A model generated the notes under the pieces. The model had not been told where the DNA came from. It saw nothing but the letters and a program-made list of their open reading frames with translations, and searched no databases. Source: Xanthomonas sp. Leaf148 (GTDB taxonomy: Bacteria; Pseudomonadota; Gammaproteobacteria; Xanthomonadales; Xanthomonadaceae). Taken from it: a stretch of DNA of 64,000 bases. The stretch is taken from positions 359,496 through 423,495 of the forward strand of contig NZ_LMOP01000009.1 of the NCBI RefSeq assembly GCF_001423585.1, in the 5' to 3' direction. A program made the translations under genes and the position numbers. This document shows positions 16,869-24,825 of this stretch, piece by piece. Numbering within the stretch: position 1 is the stretch's first letter; every line of letters begins with the position of its first letter.

Positions 16869-17575
16869 GCGGTCGGGCCGGTCTGTGCGTGCAAACGGCC
16901 GCTGTCGATGCGGTAGATGTGATGGCAGCGCTGCGCCAGGGTCATGTCGTGGGTCACCAGCACCAGGGTGGTGTCGCTGGTGGCGTTGAGCGCGAACAAC
17001 AGGTCGCTGATCTGCGCGCCGGTGGTTTGGTCCAGGCTACCGGTAGGCTCGTCGGCAAACAGAATGCGCGGCTTGGCCACGAACGCGCGCGCCAGCGCCA
17101 CGCGCTGCTGCTCGCCGCCGGACAGCTGGCGCGGGTAATGCCGCGCACGTGCGCTCAGGCCGACTGCCTCCAGCACTTCACGCACTCGCGCCGGATCTTC
17201 GCGCCCGGCCAGTTCCAGTGGCAGCGCGATGTTTTCCTCGGCGGTGAGCGCCGGCAATAGATGAAAGCTCTGGAACACGAAGCCGACCTCGCGGGCGCGC
17301 AAGGCTGCGCGCGCTTCTTCGTCGAGCTGGCCCAGGTCCTGGCCAGACAGCGCAATGCTGCCGCGGGTGGGCAGGTCCAGCCCGGCGAGCAGGCCGAGCA
17401 GGGTGGTCTTGCCCGAACCGGACGCCCCAACGATGGCGATGCTGTCGCCTTCACTGACCGTCAAGCTGACGTTGTCGAGGATGTGAAGTGTTCCCTCCGG
17501 TCCACTGACGGATTTGCCGACCTCGCGGACGTCGATGGCGGTGCGGGTGCTGGAGCGGGGGGCCAGACTGTCGAT
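16865..17575 (-). CDS. ABC transporter ATP-binding protein, YbbA type; no ordinary start codon
   Basis: ATPase partner of the YbbP permease, 236 residues if counted from an ATC at 17575. Walker A GASGSGKTT (50-58), signature LSGGEQQR (151-158), Walker B ILFADEPTGSLD (171-182) and H-loop VTHD (207-210) are intact, the MacB/LolD class pattern. The frame has no ATG, GTG or TTG between the plausible N-terminus and the Walker A region; upstream ATGs lie far away, antisense within tesA. GGAG sits 7 nt before ATC (I-D-S-L-A-P), making ATC the best-placed initiator, with CTG at 17566 or an ATT further upstream as alternatives. It is divergent from tesA, with only 13 bp between the two starts. Confidence 0.85.
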   Translation of the reverse strand: MDSLAPRSSTRTAIDVREVGKSVSGPEGTLHILDNVSLTVSEGDSIAIVGASGSGKTTLLGLLAGLDLPTRGSIALSGQDLGQLDEEARAALRAREVGFVFQSFHLLPALTAEENIALPLELAGREDPARVREVLEAVGLSARARHYPRQLSGGEQQRVALARAFVAKPRILFADEPTGSLDQTTGAQISDLLFALNATSDTTLVLVTHDMTLAQRCHHIYRIDSGRLHAQTGPTA

Positions 17576-17588
17576 GAGGAATCTCCGA

Positions 17589-18242
17589 ATGCGTGAAAGA
17601 ACACTGCGATATGGCGCGCTGGCCCTGTGGCTGCTGACACTGTCCCTGCTTGCGCCGGGAATTGCCTCTGCCAAAAGTCCGGCTGCGACCGCACCGATCC
17701 TGGTGGTCGGCGACAGCCTCAGCGCTGCGCACAACATCCCGGTGCAGTCCGGCTGGGTCACCTTGCTCGACCAACGCCTGAAACGTGACATGGCGACGCC
17801 ACCGCCGGTCGTCAATGCCAGCATCAGCGGCGAGACCACATCGGGCGCGCTGACCCGGTTGCCTGGCCTGCTGCAAAAGCACCACCCCGGCGTCGTGGTG
17901 ATCGAATTGGGTGGTAACGATGCCCTGCGCGGGCTGACCCCGGCCCAGCTCAAGGGCAACCTGGAAAAGATGATCCAGCTTAGCCAGCAGGCCGGCGCCA
18001 AGGTACTGTTGCTGGGCATCGATGTGCCGCCGAACTACGGCCCGGCCTATCGCGAGCGCCTTAAAGCTGCCTACGCCGACCTGTCTAAACAGTACAAAAC
18101 CGCGTTGGTGCCGTTCTTCCTGGAGAAGGTCGCATTGCAGCCCGGCTTGATGCAGGCCGACGGCCTGCATCCGACCGCGGCGGCGCAGCCCAAGGTGCTG
18201 GAAACGGTGTGGCCCGCGCTGCGCCCGCTGCTGGCGCGCTGA
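17589..18242 (+). CDS. tesA: Periplasmic SGNH esterase/lysophospholipase TesA
   Basis: A 217-residue exported esterase (thioesterase I/protease I/lysophospholipase L1 family). ATG at 17589 has GAGGA about 8 nt upstream and is followed by a signal peptide (LALWLLTLSLLAPGIASA). Block I reads VVGDSLSA with the nucleophile S43, block III GGNDALRG gives the oxyanion Asn N110, and DGLHP supplies the catalytic Asp191 and His194. Length and motifs match TesA. It is divergent from the ybbA ATPase as in E. coli, which suggests that the exporter and the esterase act on related lipophilic substrates; that link is inference. Confidence 0.93.
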   Translation: MRERTLRYGALALWLLTLSLLAPGIASAKSPAATAPILVVGDSLSAAHNIPVQSGWVTLLDQRLKRDMATPPPVVNASISGETTSGALTRLPGLLQKHHPGVVVIELGGNDALRGLTPAQLKGNLEKMIQLSQQAGAKVLLLGIDVPPNYGPAYRERLKAAYADLSKQYKTALVPFFLEKVALQPGLMQADGLHPTAAAQPKVLETVWPALRPLLAR

Positions 18243-18333
18243 ACCAGGCGCGTCATGTAACGTTATTTGGTCTTCACATGCTTTCCACCGCCGATCCGGC
18301 ATGTTTCACAAAGCTGAAGACCGAGGAAAGTCC

Positions 18334-19047
18334 ATGCGTCAGACCAAGGAAACGTCCGGCCTCGTGCTGGTCGTTGAAGACAACCGCAATATCTCCGAAA
18401 TGATCGGCGAGTACCTGGAAGGCCGTGGCTTCGAGGTCGACTATGCGCAGGACGGACTGGACGGTTACCGTCTGGCCGCCGAGAACAGCTACGACGTGGT
18501 CGTGCTGGACCTCATGCTGCCACGCCTGGACGGGATCGAAGTGTGCCGCCGTCTGCGTAACGACGCACGCAAGTCCACTCCGGTGCTGATGCTGACCGCC
18601 CGCGACACGCTTGACGACAAGCTCACCGGCCTGGGTTTTGGCGCCGACGATTACCTGACAAAGCCTTTCGCGATTCAGGAACTGGAAGCGCGCCTGCGTG
18701 CCCTGATCCGCCGCGAGCGTCGTCAGGTGGGCTCGGAAGTGCTCAAGGTCGCCGACCTGGTGCTCGACCCGGTCAGCATGCGCGCCACCCGTGCCGGCAC
18801 CGAGCTGCAGCTCTCGCCGATCGGCCTGCGCCTGCTCACCATCCTGATGCGCGAATCGCCGCGCGTGGTGACACGCCAGGAAATCGAGCGCGAAATCTGG
18901 GGCAATGGGTTGCCGGATTCGGACACCCTGCGCAGCCATCTGTACAACCTGCGCAAGATCATCGACAAGCCGTTCGACCGCCCGCTGCTGCATACCGTGC
19001 AGAGCGCCGGCTATCGCATTGCCGACATCGCCCAACCGATGGCCTGA
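18334..19047 (+). CDS. OmpR/PhoB-family response regulator
   Basis: A 237-residue DNA-binding response regulator. ATG at 18334 follows GAGGAAAG; an alternative in-frame start at 18301 lacks a good ribosome-binding site. Receiver domain: acidic pocket VVEDN (14-17), phosphoacceptor D59 in VVLDLMLPRLDG, TAR switch Thr and the TKPF lysine. Winged-helix output domain from about residue 135 with IGLRLLTILMRESPRVVTRQEIEREIWG and the wing LHTVQSAGYRI. The kinase gene follows 142 bp later on the same strand. The pair resembles ColR/ColS-type systems of xanthomonads and pseudomonads, some of which respond to metals, but I cannot fix the exact orthologue. Confidence 0.9.
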   Translation: MRQTKETSGLVLVVEDNRNISEMIGEYLEGRGFEVDYAQDGLDGYRLAAENSYDVVVLDLMLPRLDGIEVCRRLRNDARKSTPVLMLTARDTLDDKLTGLGFGADDYLTKPFAIQELEARLRALIRRERRQVGSEVLKVADLVLDPVSMRATRAGTELQLSPIGLRLLTILMRESPRVVTRQEIEREIWGNGLPDSDTLRSHLYNLRKIIDKPFDRPLLHTVQSAGYRIADIAQPMA

Positions 19048-19158
19048 TGTCGCCGGCCGGCTGCCGACTGGCGGCCGGCCGATCCTGTAGGCGCACACGC
19101 GCCGCTCGTTCTCCCGTGCTGCCGTTTGGCTGCACGACGGACTCACGGAAGCGTTGCC

Positions 19159-19164
19159 TATAAT
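19159..19164 (+). promoter_or_regulatory. Perfect TATAAT -10 element upstream of the sensor kinase
   Basis: TATAAT ends 25 bp before the kinase ATG, in the 142-bp gap behind the response regulator. No convincing -35 is seen at 16-18 bp upstream (GACGGA at best), so this is a candidate internal promoter allowing the kinase to be made separately. Confidence 0.35.
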
Positions 19165-19189
19165 CCGGCGCTCTCCCCTGGATGCAGCA

Positions 19190-20461
19190 ATGCCACACGG
19201 GCTCCCGCGAAAAATACGTCTCGCCTTCCTGCTGCAGGTCGCGCTGGCGAGCTTGGCGATTGTGCTGGGCGGGTATCTGATTTCCTTCGTGATCAAGTAC
19301 AGCCTGGTGCGCACTGTGCTCGCCGACGAGGCAGTGCACTTCTGGCGCATGCAGCGCAGCGCGCCGGATCATCCGCCGCCGGATACACGCAATATTCAAG
19401 GGTATTTCTCGCCTGCCGGTGCCGGCCGGGACACGGCACCGCGCGTGCTGCAGCGGTTGTCGCCCGGCTTTAGCGAAGTTGCCGCAGCCGATGCGCTGGT
19501 GTATGTCGATCAACGCCCCGAAGGCCGGTTGTATCTGGTGTTTCCGCGCGCACGCGCGGCCCACCTGACGCTGTGGTTTGGCGTGGTGCCGGCGATCGTG
19601 GTGTTGTTGGGAATCTACGGGGTGTCCTGGTTTACTTACCGGGTTTCCAAGCGCCTGGTGTCGCCGATCAGCTGGCTGGCGCGGCGCGTTTCGCAGTGGG
19701 ATCCACGCAACCCCGATGTGGACGAACTGGCGCCCGAGCGGCTGCCTGCGGAACTGCAGGGAGAAACGCGGCAATTGGCTGCGGCCTTGCACACGCTCGG
19801 GCAAAAGGTCAGCGACCACGTCGCGCGCGAGCGCAACTTCACCCGCGATGCCAGTCATGAATTGCGCACGCCGTTGACCGTGATTCGTGTGGCCAGCGAC
19901 ATGGCGCTGGCCGACGACGAGCTGTCGCAACGCACCCAGCGCAGCCTGCGCCGCATCCAGCGCGCCGGCCGCGACATGGAAGCGGTGATCGACGCGTTCC
20001 TGATCCTGGCGCGCGAAGCGGAGATCGATCCGCAAAGCGAGACCTTCGATGCGGCCGAACTGGCGGGCGAAGAAGTCGAAAGCGCCCGCGAGTTACTCGG
20101 CGACAAGCCGGTATCGCTGCGGATGATCGGCGACGGCAGCCTGCAGATGTTCGCGCCGCCGCGGGTGATGCGGGTGGTGCTCAGCAATCTGCTGCGCAAC
20201 GCCTGCGCCTACACCGACACCGGCAGCATCGAAGTGGAAGTCAGCCAGGACCGCATCGTGGTGCGCGATACCGGCATCGGCATGAGCGAAGAGGCGCGCG
20301 CGCGCGCGTTCGAGCCGTTCTTTCGTGCCGACCCTACGCGCCCGCAGGGCACCGGTCTGGGCTTGTCGATCGTACGGCGTCTTTGCGACCGCTTCGGTTG
20401 GCGGATCGAGCTGCACAGCGAGGCAGGTCTAGGGACCTCGGTGGCGGTGGTGGTGGCGTAG
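19190..20461 (+). CDS. Membrane sensor histidine kinase (ColS-like)
   Basis: A 423-residue kinase. Helix 1 (residues 12-35), a short periplasmic sensor of roughly 90-100 residues containing an ADEAVHFW turn and a Pro-rich stretch, helix 2 near 127-148, HAMP, then HisKA with phosphoacceptor H223 in ASHELRTPLT, N box NLLRNACAYTD, G1 DTGIGM and G2 GTGLGLSIV. The -10 sequence and ATG at 19190 favour this start over a TTG at 19154. In the ColS/VgrS group an acidic ExxE pair in the sensor binds iron; here the equivalent turn reads E-A-V-H, so that motif is not intact. The ligand is therefore unknown. Confidence 0.9.
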   Translation: MPHGLPRKIRLAFLLQVALASLAIVLGGYLISFVIKYSLVRTVLADEAVHFWRMQRSAPDHPPPDTRNIQGYFSPAGAGRDTAPRVLQRLSPGFSEVAAADALVYVDQRPEGRLYLVFPRARAAHLTLWFGVVPAIVVLLGIYGVSWFTYRVSKRLVSPISWLARRVSQWDPRNPDVDELAPERLPAELQGETRQLAAALHTLGQKVSDHVARERNFTRDASHELRTPLTVIRVASDMALADDELSQRTQRSLRRIQRAGRDMEAVIDAFLILAREAEIDPQSETFDAAELAGEEVESARELLGDKPVSLRMIGDGSLQMFAPPRVMRVVLSNLLRNACAYTDTGSIEVEVSQDRIVVRDTGIGMSEEARARAFEPFFRADPTRPQGTGLGLSIVRRLCDRFGWRIELHSEAGLGTSVAVVVA

Positions 20462-20542
20462 GTCGGGTGGTGCTTGCCAGGCGCGTTGTCGCCGTTCGAT
20501 AGCGTCGGCATGAGCTGTTCCACCAGATCGCTTCGCTGATCC

Positions 20543-21253
20543 TTATTTTTGCTCCAACACCGGCGCCACGGCCTTGCGCCAGAGGGCATAGCCGTCTGCA
20601 GTCATGTGCAGCATGTCCTCGCGAAACAGCGCAGGGCGCGGCTTGCCCTTGGCATCGAGCATGGGCGTGTAGACATCCACAAAATCCACGCGCGGCAGCG
20701 GCGCAAGTGCGTCCTTGATCAGGCGATTGGCGGCGATGACGGACGGCAGCAACTGCGCACGCGAGGGACTGGGTTTGATCGACAGATAACTGATGCGCGT
20801 ATCGGGCAGGTCTCGCCGAATGCGCGCAACGAACGCCATCACGTCATCGCGGACCTGCTCGGGCGTGCGGCCGCTGTTGAGATCGTTATCGCCGGCATAC
20901 AGCAGCACCTGGCGTGGCGCATACGGAATCACGATGCGGTCGGCGTACCAGGTGCTGTCACGCACCTCCGAGCCGCCGAAGCCCCGATTGATCACCGGTT
21001 TGCCGGGGAAATCCTGCGCCAGCGTGTCCCAGAAACGGATCGACGAACTACCGACAAACACGATGCCATGCTTGGGCGGCGGCTGGCGCGCATCGCTGGC
21101 GGCAAAGCGCTGCATATCGTCTTCCCAGGCCGCGTTGGACACCTGCGCGGGCACCGCGGGCGCGGTGTGTGGAGTCTGATGGGCCTGTGCGATGGCCTGG
21201 CTGGACAGCAGTGCGAGGGTGCACAGCAGTGTGCGCAAGACGCGTCGAGTCAT
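20543..21253 (-). CDS. Secreted SGNH/GDSL hydrolase
   Basis: A 236-residue exported esterase-like protein. ATG at 21253 (MTRRVLRTLLCTLALLSSQA) begins a clear signal peptide. Block I is FVGSSSIRFWDTL, where GSSS replaces GDSL and supplies the nucleophilic Ser; block II has GFGGSEV; block III YAGDNDLNSGRTPEQV contains the oxyanion Asn in a GDND variant; the C-terminal HMTADGYALW gives the Asp/His region (DGYALW, with MLHMT). This is the platelet-activating-factor acetylhydrolase-like SGNH branch. Substrate unknown, possibly acetylated cell-wall or plant sugars. It converges with the kinase gene. Confidence 0.85.
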   Translation of the reverse strand: MTRRVLRTLLCTLALLSSQAIAQAHQTPHTAPAVPAQVSNAAWEDDMQRFAASDARQPPPKHGIVFVGSSSIRFWDTLAQDFPGKPVINRGFGGSEVRDSTWYADRIVIPYAPRQVLLYAGDNDLNSGRTPEQVRDDVMAFVARIRRDLPDTRISYLSIKPSPSRAQLLPSVIAANRLIKDALAPLPRVDFVDVYTPMLDAKGKPRPALFREDMLHMTADGYALWRKAVAPVLEQK

Positions 21254-21436
21254 ACGGAAACCTGCAGTTAGAGAGCGGGCTGCCCATGGTGCAGCAGTCT
21301 GCAAGCTGAGGGCAAACCGGGCCGTGGCTGGCGATGCGCAGCGTCACGGTGCAAGATTCGCACTTTCCCCAGCAGCGATCATGCCATGCGTTCTTCTTGT
21401 CCCCTGACGTGCCCTCGCGGCCGGAAGCACTGACGC

Positions 21437-21817
21437 ATGGCCGATCAATTGGGACACGTGCCGCGCGGACCGCGCCGCATGCTCAAGGCCGCGATCTGGT
21501 CGTGGCAGGGCTTACGTGCAGCCTGGCTGCATGAATCTTCATTCCGGCTGGAAGTCTGCCTGGCCGTGGTGATGGCGCCGTTGGGCATCTGGCTCGGCCA
21601 GTCGCCGCTGGAACGCATCGCGCTGATCGCGCCGTTGTTGATCGTGTTGGCCGCCGAGCTGTTGAATTCGGCCATCGAAGCGGTGATCGAACGCTATGGC
21701 CCCGAGCACCACGTGCTCGCCGGCCGTGCCAAGGACATGGGATCGGCAGCAGTGTTTCTGCTGCTGATCAATGTGCTGTTGTGCTGGGGGTTGATTCTGC
21801 TGCCGCGGGTGTTTTGA
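21437..21817 (+). CDS. dgkA: Diacylglycerol kinase
   Basis: Integral-membrane kinase of 126 residues that phosphorylates diacylglycerol for lipid recycling after membrane-derived oligosaccharide synthesis. Family features: W-rich amphipathic N-terminus (AAIWSWQGLRAAWLHESSFRLE), three membrane helices, the AELLNSAIEAVIER segment with the catalytic and Mg-binding glutamates, and AKDMGSAAVFL before helix 3. Length matches E. coli DgkA (about 121). It is a single gene with a 183-bp gap on the left and a repeat-bearing gap on the right. Confidence 0.95.
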   Translation: MADQLGHVPRGPRRMLKAAIWSWQGLRAAWLHESSFRLEVCLAVVMAPLGIWLGQSPLERIALIAPLLIVLAAELLNSAIEAVIERYGPEHHVLAGRAKDMGSAAVFLLLINVLLCWGLILLPRVF

Positions 21818-21869
21818 AACGGGTGCGATCTTGACGGGCATCCGGTTGCGCGCCACATCCTGATTGATC

Positions 21870-21917
21870 ACGCAGGCACGCAGGCACGCAGGCACGCAGG
21901 CACGCAGGCACGCAGGC
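21870..21917. repeat. Six perfect tandem copies of ACGCAGGC
   Basis: The 8-bp unit ACGCAGGC is repeated six times without error, followed by degenerate units (ACTCAGAC, GCGCAGAC). It lies in the 492-bp gap between dgkA and lemA, 52 bp after the dgkA stop. No gene overlaps it convincingly. It is a variable-number-type repeat prone to slippage. The rest of the gap to 22309 shows no clear gene or structure. Confidence 0.95.
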
Positions 21918-22309
21918 ACTCAGACGCGCAGACGGCCCGACGCAAGGCGATCTCCTGCGTCGGCAGCCGCGCGCTGCTGTGCTCGGCAGGGATGGGCACG
22001 TCTTGCTCGACCATGCGCGCGCCTCGTGTCACGACATTCGCACCTAGCGCTTGGAGCACTCAGGGTGGAGCGGGACGTGAGCTTGCGCGGCACGCATGGC
22101 CTGTCAATGCGCGGCGCGATGCGTCGGCCGGCTCGCCTCAGGGTGCGAGCGCCGTCGCCACGGACCGCAGATCGACGTGGTTGCTCATCAGGGACTGCCG
22201 GTCGTTTCGGGGCGCACTACTACCCCTCGCACGCCAGGCAGGCGCATGTGCATGCGGGTTTGACTTGGCGCATGGCATGCTGCGGCTCTCTTTCAACGGA
22301 ATCGCCTGC

Positions 22310-22936
22310 ATGTCTGTCCTGATGCGTGCCCTGGTATTGCTGCTCCTGACCGCCTCGCTGTCGGGGTGCGGGTACAACGCGATCCAGCAAAAGGAAGAGG
22401 GCGTCAAAGCCGGTTGGTCGGAAGTCCTCAACCAGTACCAGCGCCGTGCCGACCTGATTCCCAACCTGGTACGCACCGTGCAGGGCTATGCGCAGCAGGA
22501 GCGTCAGGTGCTGACCGAAGTCACCAATGCGCGCGCACGCGTCGGGCAGATTCAGGTCAATGCCGATGACGAAGCCTCGCTCAAGAGTTTTCAGCAGGCG
22601 CAGGGCGAACTGGGCAGTGCGCTGTCGCGGTTGCTGGTGGTCAGCGAAAACTACCCGCAGCTCAAGTCCGACCAGTCGTTCCGCGATCTGCAGGTGCAGC
22701 TGGAAGGCACCGAGAATCGCATCACCGTGGCCCGCGGCCGTTATATCCAGACCGTGCAGGACTACAACACCTATATCCGCTCGTTTCCGCAGGTGATCAC
22801 TGCCAAGATCTTCGGCTACCAGCCCAAGCCGAATTTCAGCGTGGAGAACGAAGCGCAGATTTCGCGCGCGCCGCAGGTGGACTTCGGCAATCAGCAAGCG
22901 CCGCAGCAACAACCGCCACAGCAGCCGGCACAGTAA
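22310..22936 (+). CDS. lemA: LemA-family lipoprotein
   Basis: A 208-residue protein with a lipoprotein signal: MRALVLLLLTASLSGC, lipobox LSGC with the modified Cys near residue 20. The body is the LemA coiled-coil bundle: NAIQQKEEGVKAGWSEVLNQYQRRADLIPNLV, then ANEYPQL-like SENYPQLKSDQSF and RYIQTVQDYNTYIRSFP, and a Gln/Pro-rich tail (QQAPQQQPPQQPAQ). LemA function is poorly defined, but the gene is very often followed by TPM-domain genes, as here (two of them, 450 bp downstream). The complex is presumed to sit at the inner-membrane periplasmic face. Confidence 0.92.
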   Translation: MSVLMRALVLLLLTASLSGCGYNAIQQKEEGVKAGWSEVLNQYQRRADLIPNLVRTVQGYAQQERQVLTEVTNARARVGQIQVNADDEASLKSFQQAQGELGSALSRLLVVSENYPQLKSDQSFRDLQVQLEGTENRITVARGRYIQTVQDYNTYIRSFPQVITAKIFGYQPKPNFSVENEAQISRAPQVDFGNQQAPQQQPPQQPAQ

Positions 22937-23169
22937 ATACATGCACCTGCGCAGTCTCAACTACTGCGCGGGGTGCTGCACGGCATGTCGAGGCAATCGC
23001 GACGTTTGCGATGGCAAGCAACCTATCGCCTGCGTGATCAACCAACGTTCAAATGCGCGGCATCAAGCCCCTCTCCCCTCAGGAGCGGGGTGGGTGTGAG
23101 GGGCGAAGCCGTCGTGTAACGACACTGCACGTAGCTTCGCTCGTTCCTTTATTTACCCCTTCGGGAGAC

Positions 23170-23187
23170 CTTCTCCGCAGGGAGAAG
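23170..23187. other. Short hairpin in the lemA-ygcG gap
   Basis: CTTCTCC and GGAGAAG pair as a 7-bp stem with a 4-nt loop. It lies in a 453-bp gap of mosaic, repeat-like sequence (CCCCTCAGGAGCGGGG is another small dyad near 23075). It may end the lemA transcript, but no T-run follows. Confidence 0.35.
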
Positions 23188-23224
23188 AGAAAGCCAAGAG
23201 CGGTCAGCACAACGACTGTGCTCA

Positions 23225-23326
23225 CCGCCAGGCGGGCGCGGCCGGTGCTTGGTGCGGCATGTGCCACTCGTACACTCCGGTTCTGAGCGCGCCGTCCACG
23301 CCCACCTCGCGACTGCTCGCTACGTT
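23225..23326 (+). repeat. Dispersed ~100-bp intergenic repeat, copy A
   Basis: Runs from CCGCCAGGCGGGCG through GGTGCGGCATGTGCCACTCG and GCGCGCCGTCCACG to GCTCGCTACGTT. Highly similar stretches lie at 58331-58435 (same strand) and 27418-27520 (opposite strand). No coding pattern is shared beyond stray ORFs. It begins with a small CCGCC-A-GGCGG hairpin. Confidence 0.85.
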
Positions 23327-23389
23327 GTGTGAGCCACGCTAAGTGTCATTGCTGATTCACTGTCAGTACTTATCAGCTAGGAGTTGGTA

Positions 23390-24280
23390 ATGCGGAAAAC
23401 GCACATGTGGGTGTTTTGGATCATGGCGCTATTGCTGCTGCCCGCTTCGGTGCTGGCGCAGGATCTTGCAGCCATCCCTCCACTGCGCTCGCCGGTGGTC
23501 GATGTCACCGGCACCTTGGATGCGGCGCAGCTCCAGCAACTTGAGCAGCAGGCGCTGGCATTGCAGCAACGCAAGGGCGCGCAGCTGCAGATCCTGATCG
23601 TTGCGACCACACAGCCGGAGGCGATCGAGCAGTACACCCAGCGCGTGTTCGATCAATGGAAGATCGGGCGCAAGGGCGTGGACGACGGCGTGCTGCTGCT
23701 GGTGGCCAAGGACGATCGCCGCGTGCGCATCCAGCCCGGTTATGGCCTGGAAGGCGCCATTCCCGACATCGTGGCCAACCGGATCATCCAGGAGTACCTG
23801 GCGCCGAGGTTCCGCGAGGGCGACTACGGCGGCGGTATCCGCGATGCGACCGCGACGCTGGCGGGCCTGATCGAAGGAGAAGCTCTCCCGGAACCGGTCA
23901 GCGGGCACGCCGAGGGTGGCGTCGGCAATGGTGGGGGCGGCTGGATCATGGCGCTGTTTATCGGTTTTGTGGTCGCGATGGTGGCGCGCGGCATCCTCGG
24001 CGCCCTGCCGCGTCCGCTGCGCGCCGTACTGACCGGTGTCGCGGCCGGCGGCGCCGCCTTGTTGTTTACCTCGTTGCTGTTCGCCAGCGCCGGTGCAGCC
24101 GTCATCGGTCTGCTGGCGGGCCTGGTCTCCGGCTCGCCGGGGCGCTTTGTCGGCGGCGGTGGCTGGGGCGGTGGTGGATTCGGAGGATTCGGAGGCGGTG
24201 GCCGTGGTGGTTTTGGCGGTGGCGGCTGGGGCGGCGGCGGTGGATCATCGGGAGGCGGTGGCGCCTCGGGGAGCTGGTAA
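23390..24280 (+). CDS. TPM-domain membrane protein with Gly-rich tail (YgcG-like)
   Basis: A 296-residue protein. ATG at 23390 follows AGGAG by 7 nt. Signal peptide to about residue 23 (LLLLPASVLAQ), then the TPM phosphatase-like domain (VVDVTGTLD, LQILIVATTQPEAIEQYTQRVFDQW, GVDDGVLLLVAKDDRRVRIQPGYGLEGAIPD). One or two membrane segments follow (about 186-245), then a tail of repeated Gly-Gly-Phe/Trp units ending GASGSW, usual for YgcG proteins. The domain may bind metal and assist photosystem repair or membrane quality control in other bacteria; here it pairs with LemA. Its stop overlaps the next start as TAATG. Confidence 0.9.
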   Translation: MRKTHMWVFWIMALLLLPASVLAQDLAAIPPLRSPVVDVTGTLDAAQLQQLEQQALALQQRKGAQLQILIVATTQPEAIEQYTQRVFDQWKIGRKGVDDGVLLLVAKDDRRVRIQPGYGLEGAIPDIVANRIIQEYLAPRFREGDYGGGIRDATATLAGLIEGEALPEPVSGHAEGGVGNGGGGWIMALFIGFVVAMVARGILGALPRPLRAVLTGVAAGGAALLFTSLLFASAGAAVIGLLAGLVSGSPGRFVGGGGWGGGGFGGFGGGGRGGFGGGGWGGGGGSSGGGGASGSW

Positions 24281-24771
24281 TGCGGTGGCTCAGGCATCTT
24301 TTCGCGCCGTCGGCGCAGCGTAGATTTCCGACCAGTTGCATGGATGCGATCACCGCGGCGGTGGCCGCCAGTGAGCGCAGCCATACCGGCCAGATCATGG
24401 TGGCGGTCGAAGCGGACCTGCCGCTCGGGGCGCTGTGGAGCGCACACACCGCTCGCCAGCGCGCCGATCAGGCGTTCGCGCAGCTGCGCACCTGGGACAC
24501 CGAAGCCAATAACGGAGTGCTGATCTATCTGTTGCTGGCCGACCACGCCATCGAAGTGGTTGCCGACCGCGGCTTGCGCAGCCAGGTGCCGGAGGCGCAG
24601 TGGGCGGAAGTGTGCCGGCGCATGCAGCAGTTCCTGCGCGAGCGCCAGTACGAGGTGGCCGTCCTGGCGGGCATCGAAGCGGTGACCGAGCTGCTGGTCG
24701 AGCATTTCCCGCGCGGCGCGGAGATGCAGCATGAAGACGAGCTGCCCGATCGGCCCCAGCTCTTAGGCTGA
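24280..24771 (+). CDS. Second TPM-domain protein
   Basis: A 163-residue cytosolic-looking protein with a TPM domain: RRFPTSCMDAITAAVAASERSHTGQIMVAVEADL, then ALWSAHTARQRADQAFAQLRTWDTEANNGVLIYLLLADHAIEVVADRG and a C-terminal helix bundle. It starts on the ATG that overlaps the TAA of the upstream gene by 1 nt (TAATG), so translation is coupled. LemA, a Gly-tailed TPM protein and a shorter TPM protein often occur as a trio. A very strong terminator sits 7 nt after its stop and closes the unit. Confidence 0.88.
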   Translation: MRWLRHLFAPSAQRRFPTSCMDAITAAVAASERSHTGQIMVAVEADLPLGALWSAHTARQRADQAFAQLRTWDTEANNGVLIYLLLADHAIEVVADRGLRSQVPEAQWAEVCRRMQQFLRERQYEVAVLAGIEAVTELLVEHFPRGAEMQHEDELPDRPQLLG

Positions 24772-24777
24772 AGGCGT

Positions 24778-24809
24778 GCGAGGTGTCAGAATAGACGCCT
24801 CGCTTTTTT
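24778..24809 (+). terminator. Rho-independent terminator after the lemA/TPM unit
   Basis: GCGAGGTGTC (24778-24787) and GACGCCTCGC (24794-24803) form a 10-bp stem with one G-T pair around AGAATA, followed directly by six T residues. This is the clearest intrinsic terminator in the window and isolates the TPM genes from lgt, whose start is 17 bp further on. Confidence 0.9.
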
Positions 24810-24825
24810 GTGATACGCGGTCCGC

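Noticed and set aside
17576..18019. N-terminal extension of the YbbA ATPase to an upstream ATG
   Set aside because: The extra ~148 codons run antisense through tesA and contain no family-like sequence.
19190..20461. Assigning the kinase as the iron sensor VgrS
   Set aside because: The overall layout fits, but the sensor turn reads EAVH where an ExxE iron motif would be expected, so only a ColS-like call is made.
21870..21917. CRISPR-like array
   Set aside because: Repeats are 8 bp with no spacers and there are no cas genes.
24150..24277. Gly/Phe/Trp repeats as an unusual structural protein
   Set aside because: They are the usual glycine-rich C-terminal tail of YgcG/TPM proteins.
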